Shown here one piece after another: positions 17,004-25,429 of a DNA stretch of 39,460 bases. Each line of letters begins with the position of its first letter. The first letter of the stretch is position 1. Where the stretch lies: contig DASUKA010000113.1 of assembly GCA_036278935.1 (NCBI GenBank), positions 1-39,460 of the forward strand, read 5' to 3'. The DNA is from DASSNR01 sp036278935 (GTDB lineage: Bacteria > Gemmatimonadota > Gemmatimonadetes > Gemmatimonadales > Gemmatimonadaceae). The notes below the pieces were generated by a model that had not been told where the DNA came from, ran no database searches, and saw nothing but the letters and a program-made list of their open reading frames with translations. A program made the translations under genes and the position numbers.

Positions 17004-17666
17004 ATGCATCGCGCGCTGATCTGCGATCTCGATAACACGCTGTTCCCGGCGCACGCGATATCCGCGTCCGCGCTCAGCCCGTTGCGCGCCGCCGTCCTCT
17101 CGTCGAACAGAGGCCCGAAGGCACTCCCCTCGCAGCTCGTCGAGCGTGCGCTCGAGGAGGCACGGTGGCGGCCGTTCGACGCGGTCGCCGAGGAGTTGCA
17201 CCTCCCCGCTCCCGTGCGGGCCGCGTGGGCGGCCGCATACACCACGCTCCAGCTGTCCGGACCCTTGATGCCCTACCCCGATGTCGCTGTGCTCGCCCAG
17301 CTCGCGCTCCCTCGCTTTCTCGTCACGAGTGGATTCCGCCGCTTTCAGGAGAGCAAGGTCGCCACCCTCGGGATTGGCCATCTGTTCGACGCGCTCTATA
17401 TCGATGCGCTCGACGAGCCGGAACGCGAGGGGAAGGCCGGGATTTTTCGTCGCATCGTGAGGGAGCGGGACCTTGTCCCTGCTGACGTCTTCGTCGTGGG
17501 CGACAGTGCGGAGTCAGAATTGCGGATTGGCCGCGAGCTCGGGATGGTAACCGTGCAGGTGCTGCGGGATCACGTCGAACCGTGCGCATGGGCAACCCAC
17601 CGCATTCACGGCCTGCACGAGCTCGTCGCACTCATTGCGGCCAGGATCTCGCCGCACTCCGGCTAA
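17004..17666 (+). CDS. HAD-superfamily hydrolase (phosphatase)
   Basis: The 220-residue protein is a class I HAD phosphatase. Motif I is CDLDNTLF (nucleophile Asp8, acid/base Asp10), motif II is FLVTSGFRR, motif III includes the Lys of the EGKAGIF segment, and motif IV is VVGDSAESEL with metal-binding acids. The helical cap between motif I and II spans about residues 20-90. The DLDNTLF form is frequent in pyrimidine 5'-nucleotidase-like and phosphoglycolate-phosphatase-like members, but the substrate is not set by sequence alone. The start ATG 17004 is placed by motif I. The gene stands alone, followed by a hairpin. Confidence 0.85.
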   Translation: MHRALICDLDNTLFPAHAISASALSPLRAAVLSSNRGPKALPSQLVERALEEARWRPFDAVAEELHLPAPVRAAWAAAYTTLQLSGPLMPYPDVAVLAQLALPRFLVTSGFRRFQESKVATLGIGHLFDALYIDALDEPEREGKAGIFRRIVRERDLVPADVFVVGDSAESELRIGRELGMVTVQVLRDHVEPCAWATHRIHGLHELVALIAARISPHSG

Positions 17667-17671
17667 CGGAG

Positions 17672-17695
17672 CACCGCGATCCCGCCATCGCGGTG
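17672..17695 (+). terminator. Hairpin after the HAD hydrolase gene
   Basis: CACCGCGAT (17672-17680) and ATCGCGGTG (17687-17695) form a perfect 9-bp stem with a 6-nt loop, 5 bases after the stop codon. No T-run follows. Position and stability suggest a transcription end or 3' stabilising structure. Confidence 0.55.
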
Positions 17696-17826
17696 GCCGA
17701 ATCGCTTCTCGGAGTTGCGTCGCTGGCGAGTAGCACAGTGGGCTCGCATCTTCATGTTGGCGAGCCGCCCGCCGGCCGCCACGCTGCTCATGATCCCGCA
17801 CCACGGTCCCCTCACAAGGAGGATGT

Positions 17827-18480
17827 ATGACGGGTCGTCGAGCCTTCCTTGCGCAACTGGGCGTGCTGGCAGCCGCCACAACGTTCGACGCCGAGGAATT
17901 GCGGGCCGCCTCGGCGTCCGCCGATGGGCCGTGGGATACATCGTGGCTCGACCGCCTCGCTTCGGCCCGGTTCCGCGTCGTCTTCAACGCCAGCGAGGTG
18001 AACGATGGCGCGGTGCTGAGCTATGCGGTCAGCTTCCTCGATGACTATCACGCGGTACACGGAACCACCGATCACGAGACGCGGCCGGTCATCGTCTTTC
18101 GACGCCTGGGTACGCCTATGGCGGTCAACGATCGACTCTGGGAACGCTACGCCATCGGGCAGGATCTCAAGCTCAACGATCCGAACACGCACGTCCCCGC
18201 CACGCGAAACGTGTTCTGGAAACCGCGAAATGGCGCATCGGGATTGGAGGCCGAGATGGCGCTGGAAGCGTTGCACCGTCGCGGGCTCATCAGCCTGGTG
18301 TGCAATCATGCGCTCGGGAACTGGGCAACGCGTATGGCACAGCGAAGCCACCGCGACCCGGACGCGGTGAAAGCTGAAGCGCGAGAGAATCTGATTCCGG
18401 GCGCGATTCTCGTCCCGTCGGGCATCTACGGGCTGATCCGGGCGCAGAACGCGGGATGCGCGTACATGCCGGGCACATAG
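17827..18480 (+). CDS. Tat-exported DsrE-like protein
   Basis: The 217-residue protein starts with a short twin-arginine-type signal (TGRRAFLAQLGVLAAATTF), then a domain resembling the DsrE/DsrF-like fold: FRVVFNASEVNDGAVLSYA, RPVIVFRRLGTPMAVND, LISLVCNHALGNWATRM and ILVPSGIYGLIRAQNAGCAYM. The closing GIYGLIRAQNAG block is the most typical piece. Two Cys residues (in VCNHA and AGCAY) could be functional, as DsrE proteins handle sulfur, but no sulfur genes are nearby. The start is backed by AAGGAGG at 17816-17822. It would act in the periplasm; its role is unknown. Confidence 0.72.
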   Translation: MTGRRAFLAQLGVLAAATTFDAEELRAASASADGPWDTSWLDRLASARFRVVFNASEVNDGAVLSYAVSFLDDYHAVHGTTDHETRPVIVFRRLGTPMAVNDRLWERYAIGQDLKLNDPNTHVPATRNVFWKPRNGASGLEAEMALEALHRRGLISLVCNHALGNWATRMAQRSHRDPDAVKAEARENLIPGAILVPSGIYGLIRAQNAGCAYMPGT

Positions 18481-18648
18481 GGAGGGTGACCTTGTGCGAT
18501 CGCGGTTTGCCGCGGTTCGCGCATTCCAGCCCGCAGCGCTATGACCCGCTGCCCGATGCCACGTCGTGCCCCGCTGGCTACATTGCGGAGAGACGGCCAG
18601 GGGCGCCCGCGCAGGCACCGGCCGCCGGCCGATAGTACAGGAGGGCAC

Positions 18649-19110
18649 GTGATACTCTCTCTTCGCCGCTGGCGTCCACGGCACTTACTCGCGGCGTGGT
18701 GCGCGTACTGGGCCGCACTCGCGCTCGCGATACTTGGCCCCGGCCTCCTGGCCGTGTGGCGCGCCACACGGCCAGGCGCGCATTCGCGCATCTTCATGTC
18801 GATGCACAACGGCGTGTTCCACGCCTCGGTGACCCGCGGCGCCACGGCGCTCTGGACCGGCGCCATCCACGCCGGCACGCTCGCGCTCTGGATCGCCGGC
18901 CCCCCGCTCCTCCTCTGGCTTGTCTGGCTCCTGAGTCAGACGCGGCGCGGGCGGGGTGCTCCGGAAGAATCCCGGACCATGCAGTCGCACGATCTGCCAA
19001 CCGCGGCCGACAATGCAGCTCGAGCGCTGAACGCACCGGGCATCCCGGAGGCTCCGCCCGCTCGCCCCGCGGAGCCGGTCATGGCGCGCCGCCGCAGTCG
19101 CGGCGTCTGA
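18649..19110 (+). CDS. Hypothetical protein with two membrane helices
   Basis: GTG 18649 is preferred because CAGGAGGG lies 4 bases upstream; an in-frame ATG at 18541 would add a basic stretch with no binding site. The 153-residue product has helices at about residues 12-34 (LLAAWCAYWAALALAILGPG) and 70-90 (GTLALWIAGPPLLLWLVWL), joined by a loop containing FMSMHNGVFHASV. The C-terminal 55 residues are polar and Pro/Ala-rich. No family is recognised. It converges on the minus-strand permease gene. Confidence 0.65.
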   Translation: MILSLRRWRPRHLLAAWCAYWAALALAILGPGLLAVWRATRPGAHSRIFMSMHNGVFHASVTRGATALWTGAIHAGTLALWIAGPPLLLWLVWLLSQTRRGRGAPEESRTMQSHDLPTAADNAARALNAPGIPEAPPARPAEPVMARRRSRGV

Positions 19111-19198
19111 CCGGACGCACGCATCCCGCTCGGCGAGCCAGACTGCGTACGCCGTCCCAGGCCGTCCGTACCGTCCTGACCATCCGCTCGGCGCGCTC

Positions 19199-21661
19199 CT
19201 ACGCGGATCGCAGCGCGCTGAGGGGATCCACCCGGCTCGCGCGTCGTGCGGGCCACCACACGGCAACCAGCGCCACGAGAATCAGCAGCACAGGCACGCT
19301 CACGAACACCAGCGGGTCCCACGGGGCCACGCCGAACAGGAAGCTCGAGATGAGGCGGGCAAGGCCGAACGATGCCGCCACGCCCACCACCACACCCACC
19401 AGCGCGAGCCGCATCCCCTGCACGACGATCATGTTCTTCACGCGTGCGCCGTCGGCGCCGAGCGCCAGGCGGATGCCGATCTCCGGCGCGCGCTGTTCCA
19501 CCGAGTAGGCCATGAGGCCGTAGATGCCGATGGCCGCGAGTACGAGCGCCGACGCGCCGAACACCGTCATCAGCCACATGTTGAACCGTTGGCGCGACGT
19601 CGAGGTCTGCACCACCTGCTCCATCGACTCCATATTGGAAACGGGGAGCCCGGTGGCCTGCCGCAGTTGCTCTTCGATCGCCTTGCTCAGCGGGATTGGC
19701 GCCGTCCGCGTCCGCACCACCCACGCCATGGGGCCCAGCGTCTCATTGAGCGCGTTCAAGGCATCGGGAACCTGCGCCTGCGGCACGAACATCTGCGGCT
19801 GGGGATCATTGTTCAGTCCCCCATCGCGGGAGTCGCCCACGACCCCGATGATCTGGCGCTCCGGCGCGTTCGCGAGCTGTTTCATGACCCCGCGGCCGAT
19901 CGTGATGTGCGCTCCGATGGCACCGCCCTTCGGCCAGTACTGCTTGGCCATCGCCTCGTTGATGATGACCACCGGCGTTGCCTGTCCATCATCGCGGTCG
20001 GTGAACGCTCGGCCTTGCTTGACGGGAATCTTGAAGACGTCGAAGTAGCCGGGCGAGACGGTCATCCAGCCGCCGCCGCCATTGTACGGTCCATTGGTGG
20101 CCGGTCGGCCCGCGATCGTGAATGGCAGGCCGTAGCCTCCCTCGAGCGGTACGCAGCAGGTCGCGCTCGCCACCTCCACGCCGGGGACGGTCATCACGCG
20201 CTGCACGCCCTCGCGCACGGCCTGCTCCACCGACGCGGAAGTGGCGAACCGCTGTCCGGTGAACGACATGCGCATGGTGAGCACGTTGTGCACGTCGAAG
20301 CCGGGGTCCACGTGGCTCAGCGCGATCGTCGTCCGGATGAGCAACGCCGATCCCACGAGCAGCACAATGGCCAGTGCAACCTCGGTGACGATCAGCACGG
20401 AGCGGGCCTTGTTCTGCCGGAATCCCGACCCGGAGCGCGCGCTGCCCTCCTTGAACATTGCCGCGAGATCGGCCCGGGCGCTCGTGAGCGCCGGAAGCAG
20501 GCCGAAGAGAATCCCCGTGCCGATTGACACGGCGAGTGTGAACCCGAGCACACGCCAGTCTATCCCCACCATCGCCCCATGCTGGCCGACGCGCGGCAGC
20601 CCGGCCGTATTCACCGACAGCAAGGCGCGGATGCCGATGGCGCCCAACACCAGTCCGAGCGCGCCGCCAACGAGCGAGAGCAGAATGCTCTCCGTGAGGA
20701 GTTGGCGGATGATCCGGCCGCGCGATCCGCCGAGTGCTGTGCGGATGGCGATCTCGCGCGTGCGCGCCGCGGCCTGCGCCAGCAGAAGGTTGGCGACATT
20801 CGCGCAGGCGATGAGCAGCACGAAGCCCACCGCGCCCAGGAGCACGTACAGCGACTTGCGCGCATTCGCCACGAGCACCTCGCCTATCTTCTCCGCGAAG
20901 AACGAGTTGGTCGGGGCGACCCCCCGCGGAAAGACGGCACGGTACTCCGCGGTCGCATGCTGAAGCTCCGCATTGGCCTGATCGAGCGTGACGCCCGGCT
21001 TGAGCCGCCCCCCAACGAGGAAGTAGTGCCCCTGGTCCGTGGTATTCGGATCGAATTGCCAGGGCACCAGCACATCAGGTGTCCCCCCCAGGTCGCTCAA
21101 CGAGAAGTCGTCGAGCACGCCGATCACCGTGTACGGATCGCCGCCCAGCGAGATCGACGTCCCGACGATGTGCGGATCACCCCTGAACCGCTGTTGCCAG
21201 AGCGGCTTGCTGATGACGACGAAGCGACCCGCGTTGGGCAGGTCTTCCTGCTCGGTGAAGGTGCGCCCGAGCACCGTGCGCGCGCCGAACAGCCGGAAGA
21301 AGGCGGCGGAGACCTGCGCGGACCTGAGCTGCTCGGGAAAGGCGCCGCCCGTGTAGTTGATGAAGCCGGACTTGAATGCCGCCACGTCCTGAACGACGGC
21401 CGTCTGGCGGCGCCAGAACTCGAACTCGGCCGGCGACGCGGTCACGCTGCGCCCCCTGGGCGCCTTGACACCGAACAACACCATCCGAGCCGGCGCAGGA
21501 AAGGGCAGCGGCTTGAGCAGCACGGCGTCCACCACCGAGAAGATCGCCGTGTTGGCGCCGATGCCGAGCGCCAGCGCGGCCACAGCGGCAAAGGTGAAGC
21601 CCGGACTCTTGCGGAACATCCGGACGGCGTGCTTCAGATCCTTGAGGAGCGTCTCGATCAT
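19199..21661 (-). CDS. Orphan MacB/FtsX-type ABC transporter permease (ADOP type)
   Basis: The 820-residue protein has the acidobacterial duplicated orphan permease layout. It has an N-terminal cytoplasmic start (LLKDLKHAVRMFRKSPGF), a first helix with LALGIGANTAIFSVVDAVLLKPLP, and a large periplasmic MacB-PCD domain. A three-helix FtsX domain follows (CANVANLLLAQAAARTREIAIR), then a second MacB-PCD domain and a second FtsX domain ending VWWPARRASRVDPLSALRS. Start 21661 has GGAG 9 bases upstream; an in-frame ATG at 21676 lacks a site. No ATPase gene is near, as usual for this family, so the energy source is unclear. Such permeases are abundant in Acidobacteriota and Gemmatimonadota and may export peptides or lipids; the substrate is unknown. 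Confidence 0.88.
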   Translation of the reverse strand: MIETLLKDLKHAVRMFRKSPGFTFAAVAALALGIGANTAIFSVVDAVLLKPLPFPAPARMVLFGVKAPRGRSVTASPAEFEFWRRQTAVVQDVAAFKSGFINYTGGAFPEQLRSAQVSAAFFRLFGARTVLGRTFTEQEDLPNAGRFVVISKPLWQQRFRGDPHIVGTSISLGGDPYTVIGVLDDFSLSDLGGTPDVLVPWQFDPNTTDQGHYFLVGGRLKPGVTLDQANAELQHATAEYRAVFPRGVAPTNSFFAEKIGEVLVANARKSLYVLLGAVGFVLLIACANVANLLLAQAAARTREIAIRTALGGSRGRIIRQLLTESILLSLVGGALGLVLGAIGIRALLSVNTAGLPRVGQHGAMVGIDWRVLGFTLAVSIGTGILFGLLPALTSARADLAAMFKEGSARSGSGFRQNKARSVLIVTEVALAIVLLVGSALLIRTTIALSHVDPGFDVHNVLTMRMSFTGQRFATSASVEQAVREGVQRVMTVPGVEVASATCCVPLEGGYGLPFTIAGRPATNGPYNGGGGWMTVSPGYFDVFKIPVKQGRAFTDRDDGQATPVVIINEAMAKQYWPKGGAIGAHITIGRGVMKQLANAPERQIIGVVGDSRDGGLNNDPQPQMFVPQAQVPDALNALNETLGPMAWVVRTRTAPIPLSKAIEEQLRQATGLPVSNMESMEQVVQTSTSRQRFNMWLMTVFGASALVLAAIGIYGLMAYSVEQRAPEIGIRLALGADGARVKNMIVVQGMRLALVGVVVGVAASFGLARLISSFLFGVAPWDPLVFVSVPVLLILVALVAVWWPARRASRVDPLSALRSA

Positions 21662-21783
21662 CGTCGGAGTCTCCATGCGGCGGGTGAAGAATCACGGCGC
21701 CTGCACGCGACCTCCGCACGCCGTCGGCTCCCGGGCGGCGGCCTCCCGTTGCGCGGGGCGCGCCCTCTCCAGGGGACCCGGCG

Positions 21784-21812
21784 AATATGCTCCAGTGTAT
21801 CGGGGAGAGCAA
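21784..21812 (-). promoter_or_regulatory. Promoter-like sequence for the orphan permease gene
   Basis: On the minus strand TTGCTC (21807-21812) and CATATT (21784-21789) are 17 bases apart, about 120 bases before the permease start. This is the only AT-rich spot in that gap. Matches are partial (four of six each), so it is a candidate only. Confidence 0.35.
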
Positions 21813-21851
21813 CATGCGCATGGGCGACCGCGACGCCCCGTCCGATGCCAT

Positions 21852-22421
21852 TCAGTTCGAAGCGCGAGCACCGCTCGACGAGCCGTGAGCGTCGACGTCC
21901 GCAGCGATCGCCCGGAACACGGCACAGAGCGCGTCCCGCACGCCCGGATCGTTCACAACGCTCGTCTCCTCGGCGCCGCCCGAGTCCACCGGCACGTGAA
22001 ACGGTGAGCCAGCCACCACTCGAGCGCTCATGGTGCGCAGCGTTTCCGCCAGCGAGGCCTGTGCATACGTAGCACGCGTCGAGGTCGTCACCAGAGCGAC
22101 GGGCTTGTCGGGCATCTCGCTCCCGCCCACCAGCCAGTCGAGCGCGTTCTTGAGCGAGCCCGGCACGCCGTGCGCGTACTCGGGGGATGAGATGAGCAGC
22201 GCATCGGCCACGCTCACCTGTGCGCGCAGCGCCCGCACCGGTGAGGGAAGCGCCGGGTCGTCGAGCGCGCCGTCCAGGTCCGGATTGAAGTGCGGGAGCT
22301 CGGCGAGTCCATCATACGGCACCACCGTCACGCCGCTCGGCGCCTGTGCGATGGCCGCCCGCACAAGGAGTGTGTTGGAAGACGCGGCCCGCAGGCTGCC
22401 CGAGATAGCGAGAATGTGCAT
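21852..22421 (-). CDS. NADPH-dependent FMN reductase
   Basis: The 189-residue flavodoxin-fold protein begins MHILAISGSLRAASSNTLL, the FMN phosphate-binding loop of the NADPH-dependent FMN reductase family (SGSLR.xSxNxxL). The second signature is SPEYAHGVPGSLKNALDWL, which contacts the flavin ring, then KPVALVTTSTRATYAQASLAE. It reduces FMN or quinone-like or chromate-like acceptors with NAD(P)H in the cytoplasm. A longer open frame upstream is ignored because the fold begins at this Met. It is divergent from the kinase gene and upstream of the permease on the same strand. Confidence 0.88.
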   Translation of the reverse strand: MHILAISGSLRAASSNTLLVRAAIAQAPSGVTVVPYDGLAELPHFNPDLDGALDDPALPSPVRALRAQVSVADALLISSPEYAHGVPGSLKNALDWLVGGSEMPDKPVALVTTSTRATYAQASLAETLRTMSARVVAGSPFHVPVDSGGAEETSVVNDPGVRDALCAVFRAIAADVDAHGSSSGARASN

Positions 22422-22563
22422 GAGAGATATCGAGGTGCGGCTGTGGCATGGGGATGCGCGGCTCGCCTGTGACATCCGGATCGCGCTCCCCTGGCAGAGC
22501 AACGGTGTACCATGCCCCGCGCGTTCCCGAACCTGTTTCCGGTGGGCACGCGAGCGGCCGCCG

Positions 22564-22569
22564 TATATT
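22564..22569 (+). promoter_or_regulatory. Possible -10 element of a leaderless kinase transcript
   Basis: TATATT lies 8 bases before ATG 22578. If used as a -10 box the transcript would start at or next to the start codon. No convincing -35 is present, so confidence is low. Confidence 0.3.
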
Positions 22570-22577
22570 TCCGGCGT

Positions 22578-23786
22578 ATGAGCCGCCCACAGCACCAGGC
22601 CGGCGTCGCGCCCTCGCGCGACGACACGACGACTGCGGATCGGGATCTCGGCATCCTGAACGCCCTCGCGCAGGCGCTCATCCATTCGCGCGATCTCGCG
22701 CAGGTGCTGCACACGGCGCTCGATACCGTGGCCGGCTTGCTGGCGCTCGACACCGGCTGGGTGTGGCTCACGGACGAGACCACGGGCGACGCGCAACTCG
22801 CCGCCACGCGGAACCTCCCCCCAGGGCTCATCCAGTACCCGCAATTGATGGCAGGGCCATGCTACTGCCTCGACACCTACCGGGCGGGCGACCTGCGCGG
22901 CGCCGCGAACGTGAACGTCGTGCGCTGCAGCCGGCTCTCGCGGCTCGTCGAGGGGACCAACGACCTGCAATGTCATGCGAGCATTCCCCTCTACGCGGAC
23001 GACCGGAAGCTCGGCATTCTCAACGTCGCGAGCCGCGACTGGCGCGAGCTCTCCGCCGGCGAGCTCGACCTGCTCTACACGGTGGGTGCTCTGGTGAGTC
23101 TGGCCATCGAGCGCACGCGCCTCGCGGCACGGAGCGTGAGGCTCGCTGCCGCCGAGGAGCGCAATCGGCTGGCGCGCGAAATTCACGACACCCTCGCACA
23201 GTCGCTCGCCGCCATCACTATGCAGCTCGAGACCGCCGATGCGCTTGCCACATCGAACGATGATGCGCGGCTCGCGGACACCGTGCAGCGCGCGCTCACC
23301 CTCACGCGCGCCACGTTGGACGAGGCCAGACGCTCCGTGATGGATCTGCGTCCGGCGCCGCTCGAGGGACGCCGCCTCACGGATGCGCTTCGTGAGCTGG
23401 GCGACGAGCTGAGTGCCACCGGGCCGAGCCCCCTCGACATCCGCGTCGACTGGGAGGGCGACGACCAGGGACTGCCGCCCGCGGTGGAGATCGGCCTGTA
23501 CCGCATTGCGCGCGAGGCACTCGCCAACGTGGCCCGTCACGCCGGCGCCTCGCGCGCCACGGTGCATGTCCGGCGCACGCGCGAGAATGTCCGCATGCGC
23601 ATTCAGGACGACGGGGTGGGCTTTGATCCCCTGCGTACGCCGCCGGCCCGATTCGGCATAGTCGGCATGACTGAGCGCGCGCGCCTGCTGGGCGGCATGC
23701 TCCACGTGGAGAGCGGCCCGAACGCGGGCACCATCATCGACGTCGAATTGCCGCTGCGGAGCGGATTCACCCCGCCGCGCCAATGA
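22578..23786 (+). CDS. GAF-domain sensor histidine kinase, NarL-partner type
   Basis: The 402-residue kinase has no membrane helix. A GAF domain spans about residues 28-180, then a HisKA_3 dimerisation domain with EERNRLAREIHDTLAQSL (phospho-accepting His203), then a HATPase with IAREALANVARHA (N box), DDGVGFDP (G1) and a closing Gly motif. The GAF domain has four Cys at 95, 97, 117 and 132, in GPCYCLD, VVRCSRL and LQCHAS. Such a set can hold an Fe-S cluster or act as a redox switch in some GAF or PAS kinases, so the signal may be oxygen or redox state (inference). ATG 22512 is an alternative start. Its ATGA overlap with the regulator gene marks a two-component pair. Confidence 0.9.
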   Translation: MSRPQHQAGVAPSRDDTTTADRDLGILNALAQALIHSRDLAQVLHTALDTVAGLLALDTGWVWLTDETTGDAQLAATRNLPPGLIQYPQLMAGPCYCLDTYRAGDLRGAANVNVVRCSRLSRLVEGTNDLQCHASIPLYADDRKLGILNVASRDWRELSAGELDLLYTVGALVSLAIERTRLAARSVRLAAAEERNRLAREIHDTLAQSLAAITMQLETADALATSNDDARLADTVQRALTLTRATLDEARRSVMDLRPAPLEGRRLTDALRELGDELSATGPSPLDIRVDWEGDDQGLPPAVEIGLYRIAREALANVARHAGASRATVHVRRTRENVRMRIQDDGVGFDPLRTPPARFGIVGMTERARLLGGMLHVESGPNAGTIIDVELPLRSGFTPPRQ

Positions 23787-24481
23787 GCGCATCACACGCA
23801 CCCGAGCCCCAGGACGGGCGCGCCACCATCCGCATCGTGGTGGCGGACGACCATCCGGTGGTGCGCGAGGGACTGGCCGCGATGCTCGAGACGCAGCCCG
23901 ACTTCGAGATCGTTGCGCAAGCGGGTTCCGGCGCCGCGGCACTCGACGCGGTCGCGACGCACGACCCGGATGTCTTGCTGCTCGACCTGCAGATGCCCGA
24001 GATGGACGGAGTGAGCGTGCTGCGGCAGCTCCGTGATGCGCGGGCACGCACACGCGTGATCGTGTTCACGGTGTTCGACACCGACGAACGGATCGTCGCG
24101 GCCGTCCAGGCGGGTGCCGCGGGCTATCTGCTCAAGGGTGCGCCGCGCGCCGATCTCTTCGCCGCCGTGCGCGTGGTGGCCGCGGGGGGCTCACTGCTCG
24201 CCCCGGTCGCGGCGTCCTCGGTGCTCGGGCGGGTGCGGCATGAGGGACCGCATGGTGCCGGTACCGATGCGCCGGATGCGCCGCCCGCACTCACACCGCG
24301 CGAGCAGGCGGTGCTGGAGCAGCTCGCGCGCGGCCGCGGCAACAAGCAGATCGCCAGATCACTCGGCATCACGGAGCGTACCGTCAAGTTTCATGTGAGC
24401 GCGGTGTTCACCAAGCTGGGGGCGAGCAACCGCACGGAGGCCGTGCTGCGCGCCGCCCGCGCCGGCCTCATCACGCTCTGA
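23783..24481 (+). CDS. NarL/FixJ-family response regulator
   Basis: The 232-residue regulator has a receiver domain with acidic pair Asp22-Asp23, phospho-accepting Asp68 (LLLDLQMPEMDG), Thr96 and Lys118. A LuxR-type helix-turn-helix lies at about residues 167-230 (LTPREQAVLEQLARGRGNKQIARSLGITERTVKFHV). It is the cognate partner of the preceding kinase by ATGA overlap. A perfect CCTGTCC inverted repeat 44 bases after its stop could be a target site, which would make the SDR-QueA-like pair part of its regulon; this is inference. Confidence 0.92.
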   Translation: MSASHAPEPQDGRATIRIVVADDHPVVREGLAAMLETQPDFEIVAQAGSGAAALDAVATHDPDVLLLDLQMPEMDGVSVLRQLRDARARTRVIVFTVFDTDERIVAAVQAGAAGYLLKGAPRADLFAAVRVVAAGGSLLAPVAASSVLGRVRHEGPHGAGTDAPDAPPALTPREQAVLEQLARGRGNKQIARSLGITERTVKFHVSAVFTKLGASNRTEAVLRAARAGLITL

Positions 24482-24524
24482 CTCTGTCGCGCGACTACCA
24501 AACGTAGCTGTCGCCCGCGGTCGT

Positions 24525-24555
24525 CCTGTCCAAATGGACAGGGTCCCACCTGTCC
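24525..24555. promoter_or_regulatory. Candidate operator, CCTGTCC inverted repeat
   Basis: CCTGTCC-AAAT-GGACAGG (24525-24542) is a perfect 7-bp dyad with a 4-nt centre. A third CCTGTCC half-site lies at 24549-24555. It sits in the 186-base gap between the response regulator and the SDR gene. The spacing suits a dimeric helix-turn-helix protein. The binder is unknown; the adjacent NarL-type regulator is one candidate. Confidence 0.5.
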
Positions 24556-24667
24556 GATTTCCATCGCGCGTCTGCCCCACCGTTCAATACCGGCGCATGC
24601 CAATACCGCCGATCCTTCGTGCGTGACACACCACGCGCTTCACCATGGCGCACACACGGAGGACGGA

Positions 24668-25429
24668 ATGAGAGAGATTCACCCAACACCAGCATCATTC
24701 GAGCGCACCGCGCTCATCACCGGCGCCACAAGAGGGTTGGGGCTGGCGCTCGCGCACGCACTCGCCGCGCGGGGATGGAACCTGATCATCGACGGGCGCA
24801 ACGCCGAGCGGCTGCGCCGCGTGCGGAATGCCCTCGCACCGGTGACGCACGTCGCGGCTGTGGCCGGCGACGTCACCGACCCAGCGCATCGGCGTGCGCT
24901 TGCCGTGCTCGCCCGCGGCCACGCCGGGCTCGATGCCGTGATCAACAATGCCAGCGAGCTTGGGCCCAGCCCCCTTCCCGCATTGCTGGACACGCCGCTG
25001 GATTCGCTCGTCGAAGTGCACCTCGCGAACGTCGTGGCCCCGCTGGGCGTGCTGCAGGCCGTGTGGGACCTGCTCAAGCCGGGCGGCCGGGTGATCAACG
25101 TCACGAGCGATGCCGCCGTGAACGCCTACCCGGGCTGGGGCGGCTATGGGTCCAGCAAGGCGGCGCTGGAGCAGCTGTCGGCGGTCCTCGCGGCGGAGAC
25201 GGCGGCGGACCGGCCGGATGTGCGCATCTACTGGGTGGACCCTGGCGACATGCGCACCGACATGCATCAGGCGGCGTATCCCGGACAGGACATCAGCGAT
25301 CGGCCGCTGCCCGAGGAGCGCGTGCCCGGATTTCTCGCGTTGCTGGAGGGTGATCTCCCGAGCGGTCGTTACGAAGCCGCCACGCTCGGCGCGCCGGCGC
25401 TCGCGGCGGCGGGGAGGGATGCCCGATGA
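24668..25429 (+). CDS. Short-chain dehydrogenase/reductase (SDR)
   Basis: The 253-residue protein is a classical SDR. It has TGATRGLG at residues 18-25 (NAD(P)-binding glycine motif), NNAS at 93-96, catalytic Ser147, Tyr160 and Lys164 (YGSSK), and the PGDMRTDM loop. The GRN motif after the second strand suggests NADPH preference. ATG 24668 is preferred over an in-frame ATG at 24623 because GGAGGACGG lies just upstream. Its stop overlaps the ATG of the QueA-like gene (ATGA), so the two are translationally coupled and probably act together. The substrate is unknown. Confidence 0.88.
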   Translation: MREIHPTPASFERTALITGATRGLGLALAHALAARGWNLIIDGRNAERLRRVRNALAPVTHVAAVAGDVTDPAHRRALAVLARGHAGLDAVINNASELGPSPLPALLDTPLDSLVEVHLANVVAPLGVLQAVWDLLKPGGRVINVTSDAAVNAYPGWGGYGSSKAALEQLSAVLAAETAADRPDVRIYWVDPGDMRTDMHQAAYPGQDISDRPLPEERVPGFLALLEGDLPSGRYEAATLGAPALAAAGRDAR

